Shown here in pieces: positions 14,298-22,141 of a stretch of 23,233 nucleotides of DNA. The notes beneath the pieces were generated by a model, which saw only the letters and a list, made by a program, of their open reading frames with translations, searched no databases and was not told where the DNA came from. How positions within the stretch are numbered: the first letter of the stretch is position 1; every line of letters starts with the position of its first letter. The translations under genes were made by a program, and so were the position numbers. The stretch covers positions 1 to 23,233 of the forward strand of contig WGEI01000554.1 in the NCBI GenBank assembly GCA_015492875.1. Direction: 5' to 3'. The stretch is from Anaerolineae bacterium. GTDB taxonomy: Bacteria; Chloroflexota; Anaerolineae; Aggregatilineales; Phototrophicaceae.

Positions 14298-15722
14298 ATG
14301 AAGTGGTGGGTTATTTTGAGTATATTGGGGTTGTTATTGATACCTGCCAGTGCGCAGGATGATTTACCCACATATGCTGTGCCGCTAACTGTGGAAACGG
14401 TCAATGTAGAAATTACACAGAGCGCCTCTCCGCAGGTGACGTTGCAGGTGTGGGGCTATATTGAAAATGCCTGCGATTTCCCCATTGAGAGCCAACAAGA
14501 CCAAAGCGGGCGCGTTATTTACGTGCGTTTATATATCATCATGCCGCCAAATGTGCGCTGTGCGGTGCAGGAACGCATTCAGCATACCATCACCATAAAC
14601 CTAAACGGTACTTTTGAAAAAGGCATCGTTTATAGGGTCGATGTCAATAGCATTGTTCAACTGGAATTTGACCCGGAACAGGGCATAGTCCCGCTGACTA
14701 ATCTCCCTCAACGTGACTATTCACAAGTAGAGCAAGTTACCGCCACGATAACCAATACCAGCCCATTGCAAATCCAATTCACCGTTGACGGGGCACACAA
14801 TGACGGCTGTGGAGCGCCGCTGTGGGTATCGCAATCTGTGCAAAATACCAATGGTGAGCAACATGCAGTCATTGAACTATATCGAGAGCTTCCAGCGAAC
14901 ATCAATTGCGCGGAGATAACACAAGGGTTTGAAGAAACGATACTCATCGAGCCGCTTTCAGATGTGGGGGATTTGTTCGTAGAAATCAATGATGCTGCTT
15001 ATAAAGTCACGATACCGGAAGCGCCAACTACTGGTGAGCTGAGGCTAGTGCCCCTCCGCCGCACGCCCGTTTTTGTTGAGCGCATTCTCATCGAAACGAC
15101 ATTCGACTATCCCGCCGAAGTGTATGCCCAAGTCAGCGGAATTATGGGCGAAACCTGTCCAGAAGCGGTTTTATTATGGCAGCAAACAACCTATAGTCGA
15201 GGCGTTCTAGTCAACCTATATACACTAGTTGAAAAAGAGCAGACCTGCCCGCTGACCATTGCACCAACCTCTTTTGAGGTGACAATTCCGCTAGAGGGCG
15301 CTTATAACGATGGGGAGTATCAAGTGCGCGTCAATGACCTAGCACAGTGGTTCAGAGTGCGCACATCGTCGCCAACTGCAACACCAACCCCCATTATTAT
15401 GCCGCCACCACCGCCTCCGCCGACAACTCGCGTTTACCATTTGATTGAGCAAGTCGATGCGGTCATCTTCGAAAGTTACCCTTATCAAATACAGCTTCAC
15501 ATCGTGGGGCAGCAACCAGACGGCTGTGTGCAACCTGTCATCGTAGAGCAACGGCGGAGCGGTAACAATGTGTCGGTAGAAATTTACCGCGAAATGCCGC
15601 TGGATATAGCTTGCCCAATGGTGCTAGTGCCTTATGAGGCGAACATTATGCTTGATGGCGGTTTTGAAACCGGCCATTACCGCATTCGCGTCAATGACTA
15701 TGTCTTGCAAATAGATTTGTAA
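14298..15722 (+). CDS. Secreted protein of four Cys-containing repeats, unknown function
   Basis: Not a family I recognise. ATG 14298 is preferred (GAGGAG 8 nt upstream); a GTG at 14295 is also possible. 474 residues. A Sec signal peptide (MKWWVILSILGLLLIPASA) is followed by four diverged units of about 95 residues (about 29-124, 143-236, 257-352, 382-474). Each unit has one cysteine pair (59/88, 171/204, 287/317, 410/439), a line like V-LYREMP-NI-C, and an end like G-Y-VRVND. The pairs suggest one disulfide per unit in a beta fold. A proline-rich linker with seven Pro in a row (about 358-376) separates unit 4. Probably extracytoplasmic, perhaps binding or inhibitory; no catalytic motif is visible. 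Transcribed divergently from rpsB. Confidence 0.8.
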   Translation: MKWWVILSILGLLLIPASAQDDLPTYAVPLTVETVNVEITQSASPQVTLQVWGYIENACDFPIESQQDQSGRVIYVRLYIIMPPNVRCAVQERIQHTITINLNGTFEKGIVYRVDVNSIVQLEFDPEQGIVPLTNLPQRDYSQVEQVTATITNTSPLQIQFTVDGAHNDGCGAPLWVSQSVQNTNGEQHAVIELYRELPANINCAEITQGFEETILIEPLSDVGDLFVEINDAAYKVTIPEAPTTGELRLVPLRRTPVFVERILIETTFDYPAEVYAQVSGIMGETCPEAVLLWQQTTYSRGVLVNLYTLVEKEQTCPLTIAPTSFEVTIPLEGAYNDGEYQVRVNDLAQWFRVRTSSPTATPTPIIMPPPPPPPTTRVYHLIEQVDAVIFESYPYQIQLHIVGQQPDGCVQPVIVEQRRSGNNVSVEIYREMPLDIACPMVLVPYEANIMLDGGFETGHYRIRVNDYVLQIDL

Positions 15723-15730
15723 CTGACTAG

Positions 15731-15765
15731 AGGGGGCTACGACCGCCCCCTGCATCTACTTTTTG
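15731..15765 (+). terminator. Candidate terminator after the four-repeat protein gene
   Basis: AGGGGGC (15731-15737) and GCCCCCT (15745-15751) form a 7-bp GC-rich stem with a 7-nt loop. A T5 run comes only 9 nt later (15760-15764), where it merges with the next promoter. Confidence 0.5.
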
Positions 15766-15791
15766 ACAAGAAAATGAACTGGCCTTATCAT
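15763..15791 (+). promoter_or_regulatory. Promoter of the methyltransferase gene
   Basis: TTGACA (15763-15768), 17-bp spacer, TATCAT (15786-15791), 30 bp before the start codon. Confidence 0.75.
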
Positions 15792-15821
15792 GAACGCAAA
15801 TTTTAATGATAAGGTTGATAT

Positions 15822-16556
15822 ATGCCGCAAGAAAAGCCATTGGGACAGCGCAATTACGAACAATTTGCCGATCGCTATGCAGAGGCCACACCAACAAAGC
15901 CGCATAATGCTTATTACGAATGGCCAGCAACGCGCTCTTTAGTGCCAGATGTTGAAGGGAAACGAGTTCTCGATGCGGGATGTGGCCCAGGTCACTATGC
16001 TCGCTGGCTAATAGAGCATAGGGCGGAGGTCATTGGGATTGATGTAACGCCAGAGATGGTCGCCATCGCACAAGCAGCGGTGAATGGAAAAGCGGACATA
16101 TTTTTGCACGATTTAGAACAACCGCTAACATTTGCCGAAGATGGTGAATTTGATGGCGTGTTATGTCCGCTGGTGCTGGACTATATCAAAGATTTAACGC
16201 CAGTCTTCAAAGAATTTGCACGCGTCCTCAAACAAGGTGGCTGGTTGGTCTTCTCGTGTATGCACCCGCAGGAAAGCCATCGATTGTTTACCGAACAGAT
16301 TGACCCCGATAGCCGCTATTTTGATGTTCAACTGGGCACATTCACTTGGAACGGCTTTGGCGAGCCGAAGCCACAGGTGACCCATTACCGCCGCCCGCTC
16401 TCTGATATTCTCAACCCTTTAGCTCAAGCGCAATTCATGCTAGAGCGCATTATAGAACCGCTCCCTACGCCAGAGTTTGGCCGTATAAACCCTGAGGAAT
16501 ACGAGCGATTGCATAAAATGCCGGTGTTTATCTGTATGCGTGCGAGAAAAGTTTAG
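15822..16556 (+). CDS. Class I SAM-dependent methyltransferase
   Basis: Soluble 244-residue methyltransferase with a Rossmann-like SAM fold. Motif I is VLDAGCGPG (49-57), the acidic ribose-binding residue is Asp74 in VIGIDVTPEM, the motif after strand 4 is FDGVLCPLVLDYIKDL, and LKQGGWLVFSCMHP resembles the post-motif III segment. The C-terminal part (about 150-244) holds aromatic-rich segments, FTWNGFGEPKPQVTHYRRPL, that probably shape the acceptor pocket, so it resembles small-molecule (UbiE/COQ5-like) enzymes rather than nucleic-acid ones; the substrate is unknown. ATG 15822 has AAGG about 8 nt upstream and a good promoter. Its TAG overlaps the stop of the convergent FHA gene by 4 bp. Confidence 0.88.
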   Translation: MPQEKPLGQRNYEQFADRYAEATPTKPHNAYYEWPATRSLVPDVEGKRVLDAGCGPGHYARWLIEHRAEVIGIDVTPEMVAIAQAAVNGKADIFLHDLEQPLTFAEDGEFDGVLCPLVLDYIKDLTPVFKEFARVLKQGGWLVFSCMHPQESHRLFTEQIDPDSRYFDVQLGTFTWNGFGEPKPQVTHYRRPLSDILNPLAQAQFMLERIIEPLPTPEFGRINPEEYERLHKMPVFICMRARKV

Positions 16557-17029
16557 AAGTTGACCCGCATCACCAAACGGCCAAGCCGAACTTCATCGCC
16601 ATCATGTAAAATATGGGGTTGGTCTGGCACTAGCCGTTGGCCGTTGATAAATGTGCCATTACTGCTGCCCAAGTCAACGATAACAGGTGGCTGGCGGTCG
16701 GTGGCAATGAGGGCGTGGCGGCGCGATACGCCAGCATCATCTGCACCAAATGGGGTTAAATCATAATCAGGCACAACATCGGGCTGGCTGGCATCATAGC
16801 GGCCAAGCACCACATTCCCCAAACGCTCTAATACAATCGCCTCGCTTTGACCGCGCACCTCGAAGATGACAGGCGCGTAGTATTGGCTTTTTGAGCGGCG
16901 CAAACGATCGGTTTGTAATTTAGAAGTGGGCGTACGTTCCATACTCAAAGCGATTAGGTCAATACCACAGGCTTCGCACAGCAACTCCCCCGGACGATTA
17001 TGATGGCCACACTCAGGGCATTCTGTCAT
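16553..17029 (-). CDS. Zinc-ribbon/FHA domain protein
   Basis: Cytosolic signalling adaptor of 158 residues. The N-terminus is a short zinc ribbon with two CxxC knuckles (Cys4/7 and Cys18/21 in CPECGHHNRPGELLCEAC). After a basic linker (about 38-60) comes an FHA domain with the phosphothreonine-binding signature: GRYD near the first loop, GVSRRHALI, then DLGSSNGTFING, and DGDEVRLGRLVMRV at the end. FHA domains bind phosphothreonine, so a Ser/Thr kinase partner is expected but not in the window. ATG 17029 with GAGGTG just upstream is chosen over a TTG 27 bp earlier. Converges with the methyltransferase gene, with stop codons overlapping. Confidence 0.9.
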   Translation of the reverse strand: MTECPECGHHNRPGELLCEACGIDLIALSMERTPTSKLQTDRLRRSKSQYYAPVIFEVRGQSEAIVLERLGNVVLGRYDASQPDVVPDYDLTPFGADDAGVSRRHALIATDRQPPVIVDLGSSNGTFINGQRLVPDQPHILHDGDEVRLGRLVMRVNF

Positions 17030-17161
17030 GACTTCACCTCTGTGTTTTTTCTCCAATTAGGCCTGTTTAGCCTCTCGTCAAAGCATGAGTTTATTTCAGT
17101 ATACTCATATATGGCGAAAACGATACAAAAAGTCACATTTCAGAAATCTAACTTTAAAGAG

Positions 17162-17215
17162 AAAAATACGCGCCCTCATTCTATAGGTTGGGGGTACAAA
17201 CCATGAAGAGGGCGC
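17162..17215 (-). terminator. Terminator of the lipocalin-like gene
   Basis: GCGCCCTC (17170-17177) pairs with GAGGGCGC (17208-17215), and inside it GGTT (17186-17189) pairs with AACC (17199-17202). On the minus strand the stem is followed by TATTTTTC. It lies 135 bp beyond the 17350 stop. The remaining gap bases (17030-17161 and 17216-17349) are AT-rich, and I see no gene or tRNA in them; a TATACT at about 17098-17103 (minus) could be the FHA gene's -10 box. Confidence 0.6.
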
Positions 17216-17349
17216 ATTAGCCATAGAACTGCGTCGTATATTGGGGTTCGACACAGGCAGTCATTCTGGTGGGAGGAACGACTACACCCTTAATATAACA
17301 TAATATTTCACAGCTGTCAGCGGCAAGCTTATAAAAAACCTGTAAAAAT

Positions 17350-18504
17350 TTAGAAGCGCCCGGCCATGCTCTCGGTGTAGCCAGTGAGTTCGACATAGCC
17401 ATAGCCGGTCACATCCCCGCTGATACTCACTGCCCCTTCCCAGTAGATAATGCCGCCTTGCGTCAGTTCTTGGTCGGCTATAAGCGGGGTAATGGTGAAT
17501 TGCAGGTTTACTTCTGGATGATTGATGGAGATTTCCCAGCCAGCGGGATAAACCGCGTCTGTATGCGGGCTTTGCCAGCTACCTGTGGCCTTAATGGTAT
17601 AATCATCTGCGGCTAGGAATAGCGGTGTGCCATCCTCTTGCACCAGCACACCATTGGCATATGGTAAAATACCGCCATCTTTAGAGCGTATAAGTCCCAG
17701 CATTATCTCGCGGCCATCATCAAATTGAAGGCCGAACCAATCCCAACCAATGGCATCATCACTGAGGGCGCTGGTGCTGAACTCATGATCCATCCACGAT
17801 GAACCGCGCACTGGATATTGCTCATCGCCAATGCGCACAGTACCAGCTGTCATGAGGCGCGTCATGGAATAATAGTAGCTGGCATTGCCTTCTTCACCGC
17901 TTTTGGGGCTTAAACCGTTGTCCCCTTGCAAAACAAGCGGCTTGGCGAGTTCTAGTTGTATATCAATTGCATGGCCGCCAGCATCGGCGATAAGACGCCA
18001 CCCGCGCGCCTCTTCATCCAAAGCCATCAGTTGCCAATTTTCCAGCCAGATTTGCACGCGCGGGGTCGCTTTTACACCCGCTAGGCCAGCGCCATCACGG
18101 CTAAGGCGCTGCTGCTCATAAAAAGCGTTAGACTGCACGTCGGTAACGGCAAAGTGTCCCATGTATATCTGGTCGCTACGCCATTCTGAGTTGCTAGCTT
18201 CTGAAGGTGGGCGGATGGCGCGGCGGAAAATGGTGAATTCATAGCCAAAGTGGCGGCCATCTTCTGTCTTAAGGTTGCCGGTGAAATACCACCATTCGGT
18301 TTGAAAAGCGGGGTGCGCGCCGTGGTCACGCGGGAATTGCCAATCATAAGGGTCAATAGCGCGCTGAAAGCCGCTTAAGTCGGTGGATGGCGCGGCAATA
18401 ACAGCATTGGCAGATACAGAGTCAATTTCGCCGACATCGATTAGGCCAAAACCCCAAATGACAGCCATAACGATTGCTATTCCTAACAAAGCATAACGCC
18501 ACAT
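17350..18504 (-). CDS. CrtC/AttH lipocalin-like secreted protein
   Basis: 384-residue protein related to the carotenoid 1,2-hydratase (CrtC)/AttH lipocalin-like family, two stacked beta barrels. ATG 18504 (GAGGGG about 8 nt upstream) gives an N-terminal hydrophobic helix (MWRYALLGIAIVMAVIWGFG), a signal peptide or membrane anchor. Family signatures: FPRDHGAHPAFQTEWWYFTG (57-76) near the start of the first domain and SSWMDHEFS (235-243) at the domain junction, followed by GWDWFGLQFDDG. Asp and His in these motifs are the proposed hydratase residues. No carotenoid genes are nearby, so the hydratase label should not be taken literally; an exported lipid- or terpenoid-binding protein is equally likely. 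Confidence 0.85.
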   Translation of the reverse strand: MWRYALLGIAIVMAVIWGFGLIDVGEIDSVSANAVIAAPSTDLSGFQRAIDPYDWQFPRDHGAHPAFQTEWWYFTGNLKTEDGRHFGYEFTIFRRAIRPPSEASNSEWRSDQIYMGHFAVTDVQSNAFYEQQRLSRDGAGLAGVKATPRVQIWLENWQLMALDEEARGWRLIADAGGHAIDIQLELAKPLVLQGDNGLSPKSGEEGNASYYYSMTRLMTAGTVRIGDEQYPVRGSSWMDHEFSTSALSDDAIGWDWFGLQFDDGREIMLGLIRSKDGGILPYANGVLVQEDGTPLFLAADDYTIKATGSWQSPHTDAVYPAGWEISINHPEVNLQFTITPLIADQELTQGGIIYWEGAVSISGDVTGYGYVELTGYTESMAGRF

Positions 18505-18619
18505 GAGACAACCCCTCACAGTTTGTTCCAGTTATCACAAATTATAACAAAATTGGCTTAATATCGTGTTAGAAAAATTGAATGCGCGCCGAGTATGCAT
18601 ATTATAGGCCAATAGTGTG

Positions 18620-18625
18620 TATAAT
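18620..18625 (+). promoter_or_regulatory. Candidate -10 box for the toroid-protein gene
   Basis: A perfect TATAAT lies 33 bp before the start codon; no good -35 hexamer is seen at 16-18 bp upstream. The 154-bp gap 18505-18658 between divergent genes holds nothing else I can name. Confidence 0.45.
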
Positions 18626-18658
18626 GGGGTTACAAGATCGGGGTGAAAAAGAGAGAAC

Positions 18659-19504
18659 ATGGTCACTATCAGCCTGAAGAAAACCCGCGATTTCATCTAT
18701 CAAAACGGGCTACTCTGGGAACGAGCCTTATTCGCTTGGCTCTTCGAACGGGGTAGCTTGCACCATCTTTACCAGTGTTTGCGTTGCTATAAGAATATGG
18801 ATGGGGGCTATGGCCACGGGCTAGAGCCTGATATTCGCACGCCAGAATCCCACCCTTTAGCGCTTGAATATCTGCTATTCATTTTGGTATTTTACCAAAT
18901 TCCCCCAGAAGATTTACTCTTCGGCACAGCAAAATGGGTAGTAGACCAGCAAAACGAAGATGGCAGCTTCAAAAATCCGGACTCCATAAAAGATTATCCC
19001 CATGCAGCATGGTGGGCAAATGGCGGGCAACATATACCATTGAGTATTGTCGGGCTTTTACACTTCTTCGGGCGCACTTCTTCAGAGATGTTGGAGCGTA
19101 CAAGCAAGTGGGCACAAGCGAATTACAGCATTGAGCGTATTGAAAACAATGACTGGCTGTTTGCGGCCTACCACGCGGTCAATTACTTTTTCAACATTGA
19201 CCAATATCCCGATTTAGCCAAATATCAAGATGCGACAGTGGATAACATCCGCACGCTCTTGGAAGCGCGCCCGGACAAAGGGAGCGAAGCGCTTTTTCAA
19301 CTTGCCCCATTCCCGGATAGTTTGATTATGTTGGCACTGCCCGATGAACTGATACAACGGGAGTTAGACCGCTTGTTAGACACCTATCTGGATAATGGCG
19401 GTTGGCATGATGAACACAATCTACCACACTGGTATGTAGGCGCAACTATCGCCAACCTGACCACTTTACAACGGCATGAGCGTATCAATTTATTGGATGA
19501 TTAA
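18659..19504 (+). CDS. Terpene-cyclase/prenyltransferase-like alpha-toroid protein
   Basis: 281-residue soluble protein built from helical repeats like those of squalene-hopene cyclases and prenyltransferase beta subunits. QW-like repeat ends are visible: KNMDGGYGHGLEPD (45-58), QNEDGSFKNPD (98-108) and DNGGWHDEH (245-253). Residues in between are helix-forming and aromatic-rich. It is far shorter than a two-domain cyclase (about 600) and has no DxDD protonation motif, so a cyclase activity is not shown; a binding or single-toroid enzyme role is possible. Start ATG 18659 has only a weak purine-rich site (AAGAGAGAA). It converges on the amine oxidase gene, both ending in TTAA. Confidence 0.75.
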   Translation: MVTISLKKTRDFIYQNGLLWERALFAWLFERGSLHHLYQCLRCYKNMDGGYGHGLEPDIRTPESHPLALEYLLFILVFYQIPPEDLLFGTAKWVVDQQNEDGSFKNPDSIKDYPHAAWWANGGQHIPLSIVGLLHFFGRTSSEMLERTSKWAQANYSIERIENNDWLFAAYHAVNYFFNIDQYPDLAKYQDATVDNIRTLLEARPDKGSEALFQLAPFPDSLIMLALPDELIQRELDRLLDTYLDNGGWHDEHNLPHWYVGATIANLTTLQRHERINLLDD

Positions 19505-20763
19505 GCTGAAGATAGGCGTTGTTCGGCGGCTCTTAAGCCACTGAGATAAGCGCCGTGAACGGTAGCAGCCTGAACATCTGGAGCTGTCGCTTCGCCTGCC
19601 CAATAGAGCGGCGGGGTCGGTTGTGATAACACGTCGCGCATGCCCATAGCGCCAACAGGGACAACGCTATAGCCGCCTAGCGTATACGGGTCATCAGTCC
19701 AGTTCACCCAGAGCATGGCAATAGGGTCAATGTAGGGGTTATCGAGTTCTATGCGCAAAGATTTTAGCCCTTGCAATAGCGCACCATCTTCGCCAAGCGC
19801 CAGCAAATCGCGCGCCCAATCACCTGTAGCAAAAGCTGTCCATACTTGCCCCGGCAACCCCTGCTCCACAGAGGGTGACCACCACATGGGCGGATTTTCA
19901 GCACTATAAATCGCCATAACTTCGGGGTCATCCACGATAGGCGATTCAAAATAGTAAATCAGTTTCAAGGCTGGCCCCACTTTTAAGGCGCGAATTGCCG
20001 CTTGCTTATCGGTGGGCAATTGTGGGGAGAAGTGAACGCGGCCAGACTGTAAAACGCCGAGAGGCAACGTGATGATTGCCGCATCTGCTGTGAAGGACGC
20101 CGCGTTCAGTGTGGTGACTGATACCCCGTCACCGCCCCATTCTATATGGGAGACTGGTGTATCGAGGTGAATATCCAAATCCGCAGCCAACATTTTGACA
20201 AGCATGTCGTAGCCATCGAGAATGCGGAAATCTTGATTGCCATTCATCTCTAGGCGTTGTTGGCTCAAACCGATAGTGGCTAAAGCGCTCAAATACTGGG
20301 GGGCATCGCCCGCGGCATTGGCATACATGCGATGGACATAGTGCAATTGCTCTTCAGAAAAACCGGCACGGCGTAAATAGTCCGCTAAAGATTCATCCTG
20401 AGGAGAAATGGGAGTTTCAAGCGCAGATAAGTTGCGGACAAGGTCGAACTCTGGAAAAGCAGCGCGAGCGGCGGACATCGTCATCCACATATCGTTTTCC
20501 AGACGCACATAAGAATCATCGGTTTTTCGCCAAGGATAAAGCTGGACGCCCAAACGACGAGCGAGCACTGAGGTTGCCGCTCGCTCGCCATGAATGAATT
20601 CTGCCCCGAATTCAATTGGAATTGGGCAAAGCTTGCGATTGGTATAAATACGGCCACCAATGCGGTTGCGTGCCTCTAGGACAACGACAGGTTCGCCAGC
20701 TTTGATTAAGGTGTGCGCAGCACTAAGCCCGGCCATCCCCGCGCCGACTACGATGGTTGTCAT
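19501..20763 (-). CDS. Flavin-containing amine oxidase (FAD-dependent)
   Basis: Probable FAD enzyme of the monoamine/polyamine oxidase family, oxidising an amine to imine with release of hydrogen peroxide. 420 residues. N-terminal dinucleotide motif IVVGAGMAGLSAAHTLIKAG (4-23), Glu30 for the FAD ribose in VVLEARNRIGGRI (27-39), FGAEFIHG (52-59), and the C-terminal FAD-contact motif YWAGEATAPD (387-396) ending in VHGAYLSGLRAAE. The motif set is complete and the length normal. No signal peptide, so cytosolic. Substrate unknown; polyamines, or an L-amino acid, are candidates. The next gene upstream in the transcript, a GNAT, ends 46 bp before it, so they may form an operon. GGAG lies 12 nt before ATG. 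Confidence 0.9.
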   Translation of the reverse strand: MTTIVVGAGMAGLSAAHTLIKAGEPVVVLEARNRIGGRIYTNRKLCPIPIEFGAEFIHGERAATSVLARRLGVQLYPWRKTDDSYVRLENDMWMTMSAARAAFPEFDLVRNLSALETPISPQDESLADYLRRAGFSEEQLHYVHRMYANAAGDAPQYLSALATIGLSQQRLEMNGNQDFRILDGYDMLVKMLAADLDIHLDTPVSHIEWGGDGVSVTTLNAASFTADAAIITLPLGVLQSGRVHFSPQLPTDKQAAIRALKVGPALKLIYYFESPIVDDPEVMAIYSAENPPMWWSPSVEQGLPGQVWTAFATGDWARDLLALGEDGALLQGLKSLRIELDNPYIDPIAMLWVNWTDDPYTLGGYSVVPVGAMGMRDVLSQPTPPLYWAGEATAPDVQAATVHGAYLSGLRAAEQRLSSA

Positions 20764-20809
20764 TATGTTGTTTTACTCCAACAGGTCTGCTAACAGCCGG
20801 TTTTATCAG

Positions 20810-21472
20810 TCAGGAATTATAATCGGGATTTTCCCAAACAAGCAAGACACCAGTATTGCCAGTTTCCGGATCACTGCGGAGATAATCGGGGACAATGGTT
20901 AAAGGTGTAAAGCCGCGATTCATCTGCATGGTTACAGTGGGGTCATCCATTTCGCGGGCAATCACATACTCCGCATACGACATTGGGTCAAGTTCATCGG
21001 CATAGCGCCAATACCCCATCAACATGCCCACTAAATAAAACCCGCGCAGGTTTAACCGCCGTACTAGTTCAAATCGAGCATCATAGAGGCGTGTACCAAT
21101 CCCTTGCCGACGGTAATCGGGACGCACCGCCATTTCAACACCATACAGCCAATCGCCTTCTGGGTCATGGTTGCGAATACCTTTATCGCCAATAAATTCC
21201 ATCCAACTAGTATGGGGGCGATAGGGGGAATGAGATGTGCGCATCGTTGACGCCATCCCCACAACGGTGTCGCCATCTAAAGCGACGAATTGCCCTTCAG
21301 GAAAACGCTGAACAGCTCTAAGGACATCGCGTTTCGTGATACAACCGGGGCAACGCTCTTCAGGAGAAACATCGTAAGCGAGGAAGATAGTATCTTCGAC
21401 ACCTTGTGCATGTTGAGGCAAGGTGTTCTGAATAACGATACGGCTTTGTAACGAGGGGTCTTTCTTCTTCAT
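20810..21472 (-). CDS. GNAT acetyltransferase (YhcX N-terminal type)
   Basis: Acetyl-CoA-dependent N-acetyltransferase, 220 residues. The acetyl-CoA loop is RRQGIGTRLYDARFELVRRL (121-140). Segments FPEGQFVALDGDTVVGMAS, NHDPEGDWLYGVEMAVRPDYR and the C-terminal RGFTPLTIVPDYLRSDPETG...VLLVWENP match the GNAT half of YhcX-type proteins, which are normally fused to a carbon-nitrogen hydrolase. Here the hydrolase half is absent and the gene ends normally. A CPGC motif (41-44) is odd and could bind metal or form a disulfide. A TATAAT (21513-21508, minus) lies 35 bp before the start. Followed 46 bp later by the amine oxidase; an acetylated-amine route is possible but unproven. Confidence 0.85.
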   Translation of the reverse strand: MKKKDPSLQSRIVIQNTLPQHAQGVEDTIFLAYDVSPEERCPGCITKRDVLRAVQRFPEGQFVALDGDTVVGMASTMRTSHSPYRPHTSWMEFIGDKGIRNHDPEGDWLYGVEMAVRPDYRRQGIGTRLYDARFELVRRLNLRGFYLVGMLMGYWRYADELDPMSYAEYVIAREMDDPTVTMQMNRGFTPLTIVPDYLRSDPETGNTGVLLVWENPDYNS

Positions 21473-21589
21473 GGAGCCTCATCTCCATCTAATTTACAGA
21501 TATGTGTATTATACCGCAAAAACAGTCTGTTATTGTGCACTGTGTAAACCGTCGTTCACTGCTGTATACGGGGAAGGAGTGAAGAAGTT

Positions 21590-22138
21590 TTAGGTGCGGC
21601 GTAATGTATAGGCAATCCAGATTTCAGTAACTTTTTCAACGGCCTGCTGGGGCGTGAGATAGGTCATATCTAGCTCGATGATACCGTCTAATTGGCGGAC
21701 TGCCCACTCGCGTTTAATTTGGCCAATGGCCAAAGCGCGCTCTTGCGGGTCATGATAGCGCGCGCCCAACAACACATGCAGGCGAGATAGCACCGCATCC
21801 AAGCGCGCAACGAGGCAAATCACTGGCCCCGTTTCATGGAGGCGGTCATAGTGATCGCCATGCAAAAGCACATGGCCACTGATACGCACCAGAGTGCGGC
21901 GGCGCAGGGTGATTTCCTCCATGATTTCCGCCTCTACCGTGCGCAAACGTCGCTCACCGAATTGCTCGCGCAGGGCATCACTGCTATAGCCAGTACGCGC
22001 TTCAATCTCAGTTTCGAAGTCGAGGAAGCGCAACTGCAATTTTTCGGCCACTTGACGGCCAATCGCCGGCTGGTTCGGGCCGGTATAGCCGGTTAGGATG
22101 AGATTACGGTCGGCATGTGGGAGAATAGGCGAGGTCAT
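21590..22138 (-). CDS. Shikimate-kinase-like protein with degenerate P-loop
   Basis: 182 residues (numbers below count the in-frame TTG at 22141 as residue 1; ATG 22138 is preferred). The layout follows shikimate kinase: hydrophobic strand then P-loop region LILTGYTGPNQPAIGRQVAEKL (14-35), FLDFETEIEARTG (39-51), and a helix with RRLRTVEAEIMEEI (64-77). The canonical GxxGxGKST is replaced by GYTGPNQPA, losing the Gly, Lys and Ser/Thr needed to hold ATP phosphates, and the GGG of the shikimate site reads ISGH. Therefore probably not a working shikimate kinase; a pseudokinase or regulator is more likely. The gene begins 3 nt after the HAD stop (translational coupling) and 117 bp separate it from the GNAT start. 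Confidence 0.7.
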   Translation of the reverse strand: MTSPILPHADRNLILTGYTGPNQPAIGRQVAEKLQLRFLDFETEIEARTGYSSDALREQFGERRLRTVEAEIMEEITLRRRTLVRISGHVLLHGDHYDRLHETGPVICLVARLDAVLSRLHVLLGARYHDPQERALAIGQIKREWAVRQLDGIIELDMTYLTPQQAVEKVTEIWIAYTLRRT

Positions 22139-22141
22139 CAA

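Noticed and set aside
17240..17275. tRNA T-arm-like GGGGTTCGAC
   Set aside because: The five bases after the 7-nt loop do not pair with those before it, and no acceptor or anticodon arm can be drawn.
17350..18504. True carotenoid hydratase CrtC
   Set aside because: Family-level match only; exported and with no carotenoid genes in the window.
21066..21085. GTTCAAATC resembling a tRNA T-loop
   Set aside because: Inside the GNAT coding frame with no cloverleaf around it.
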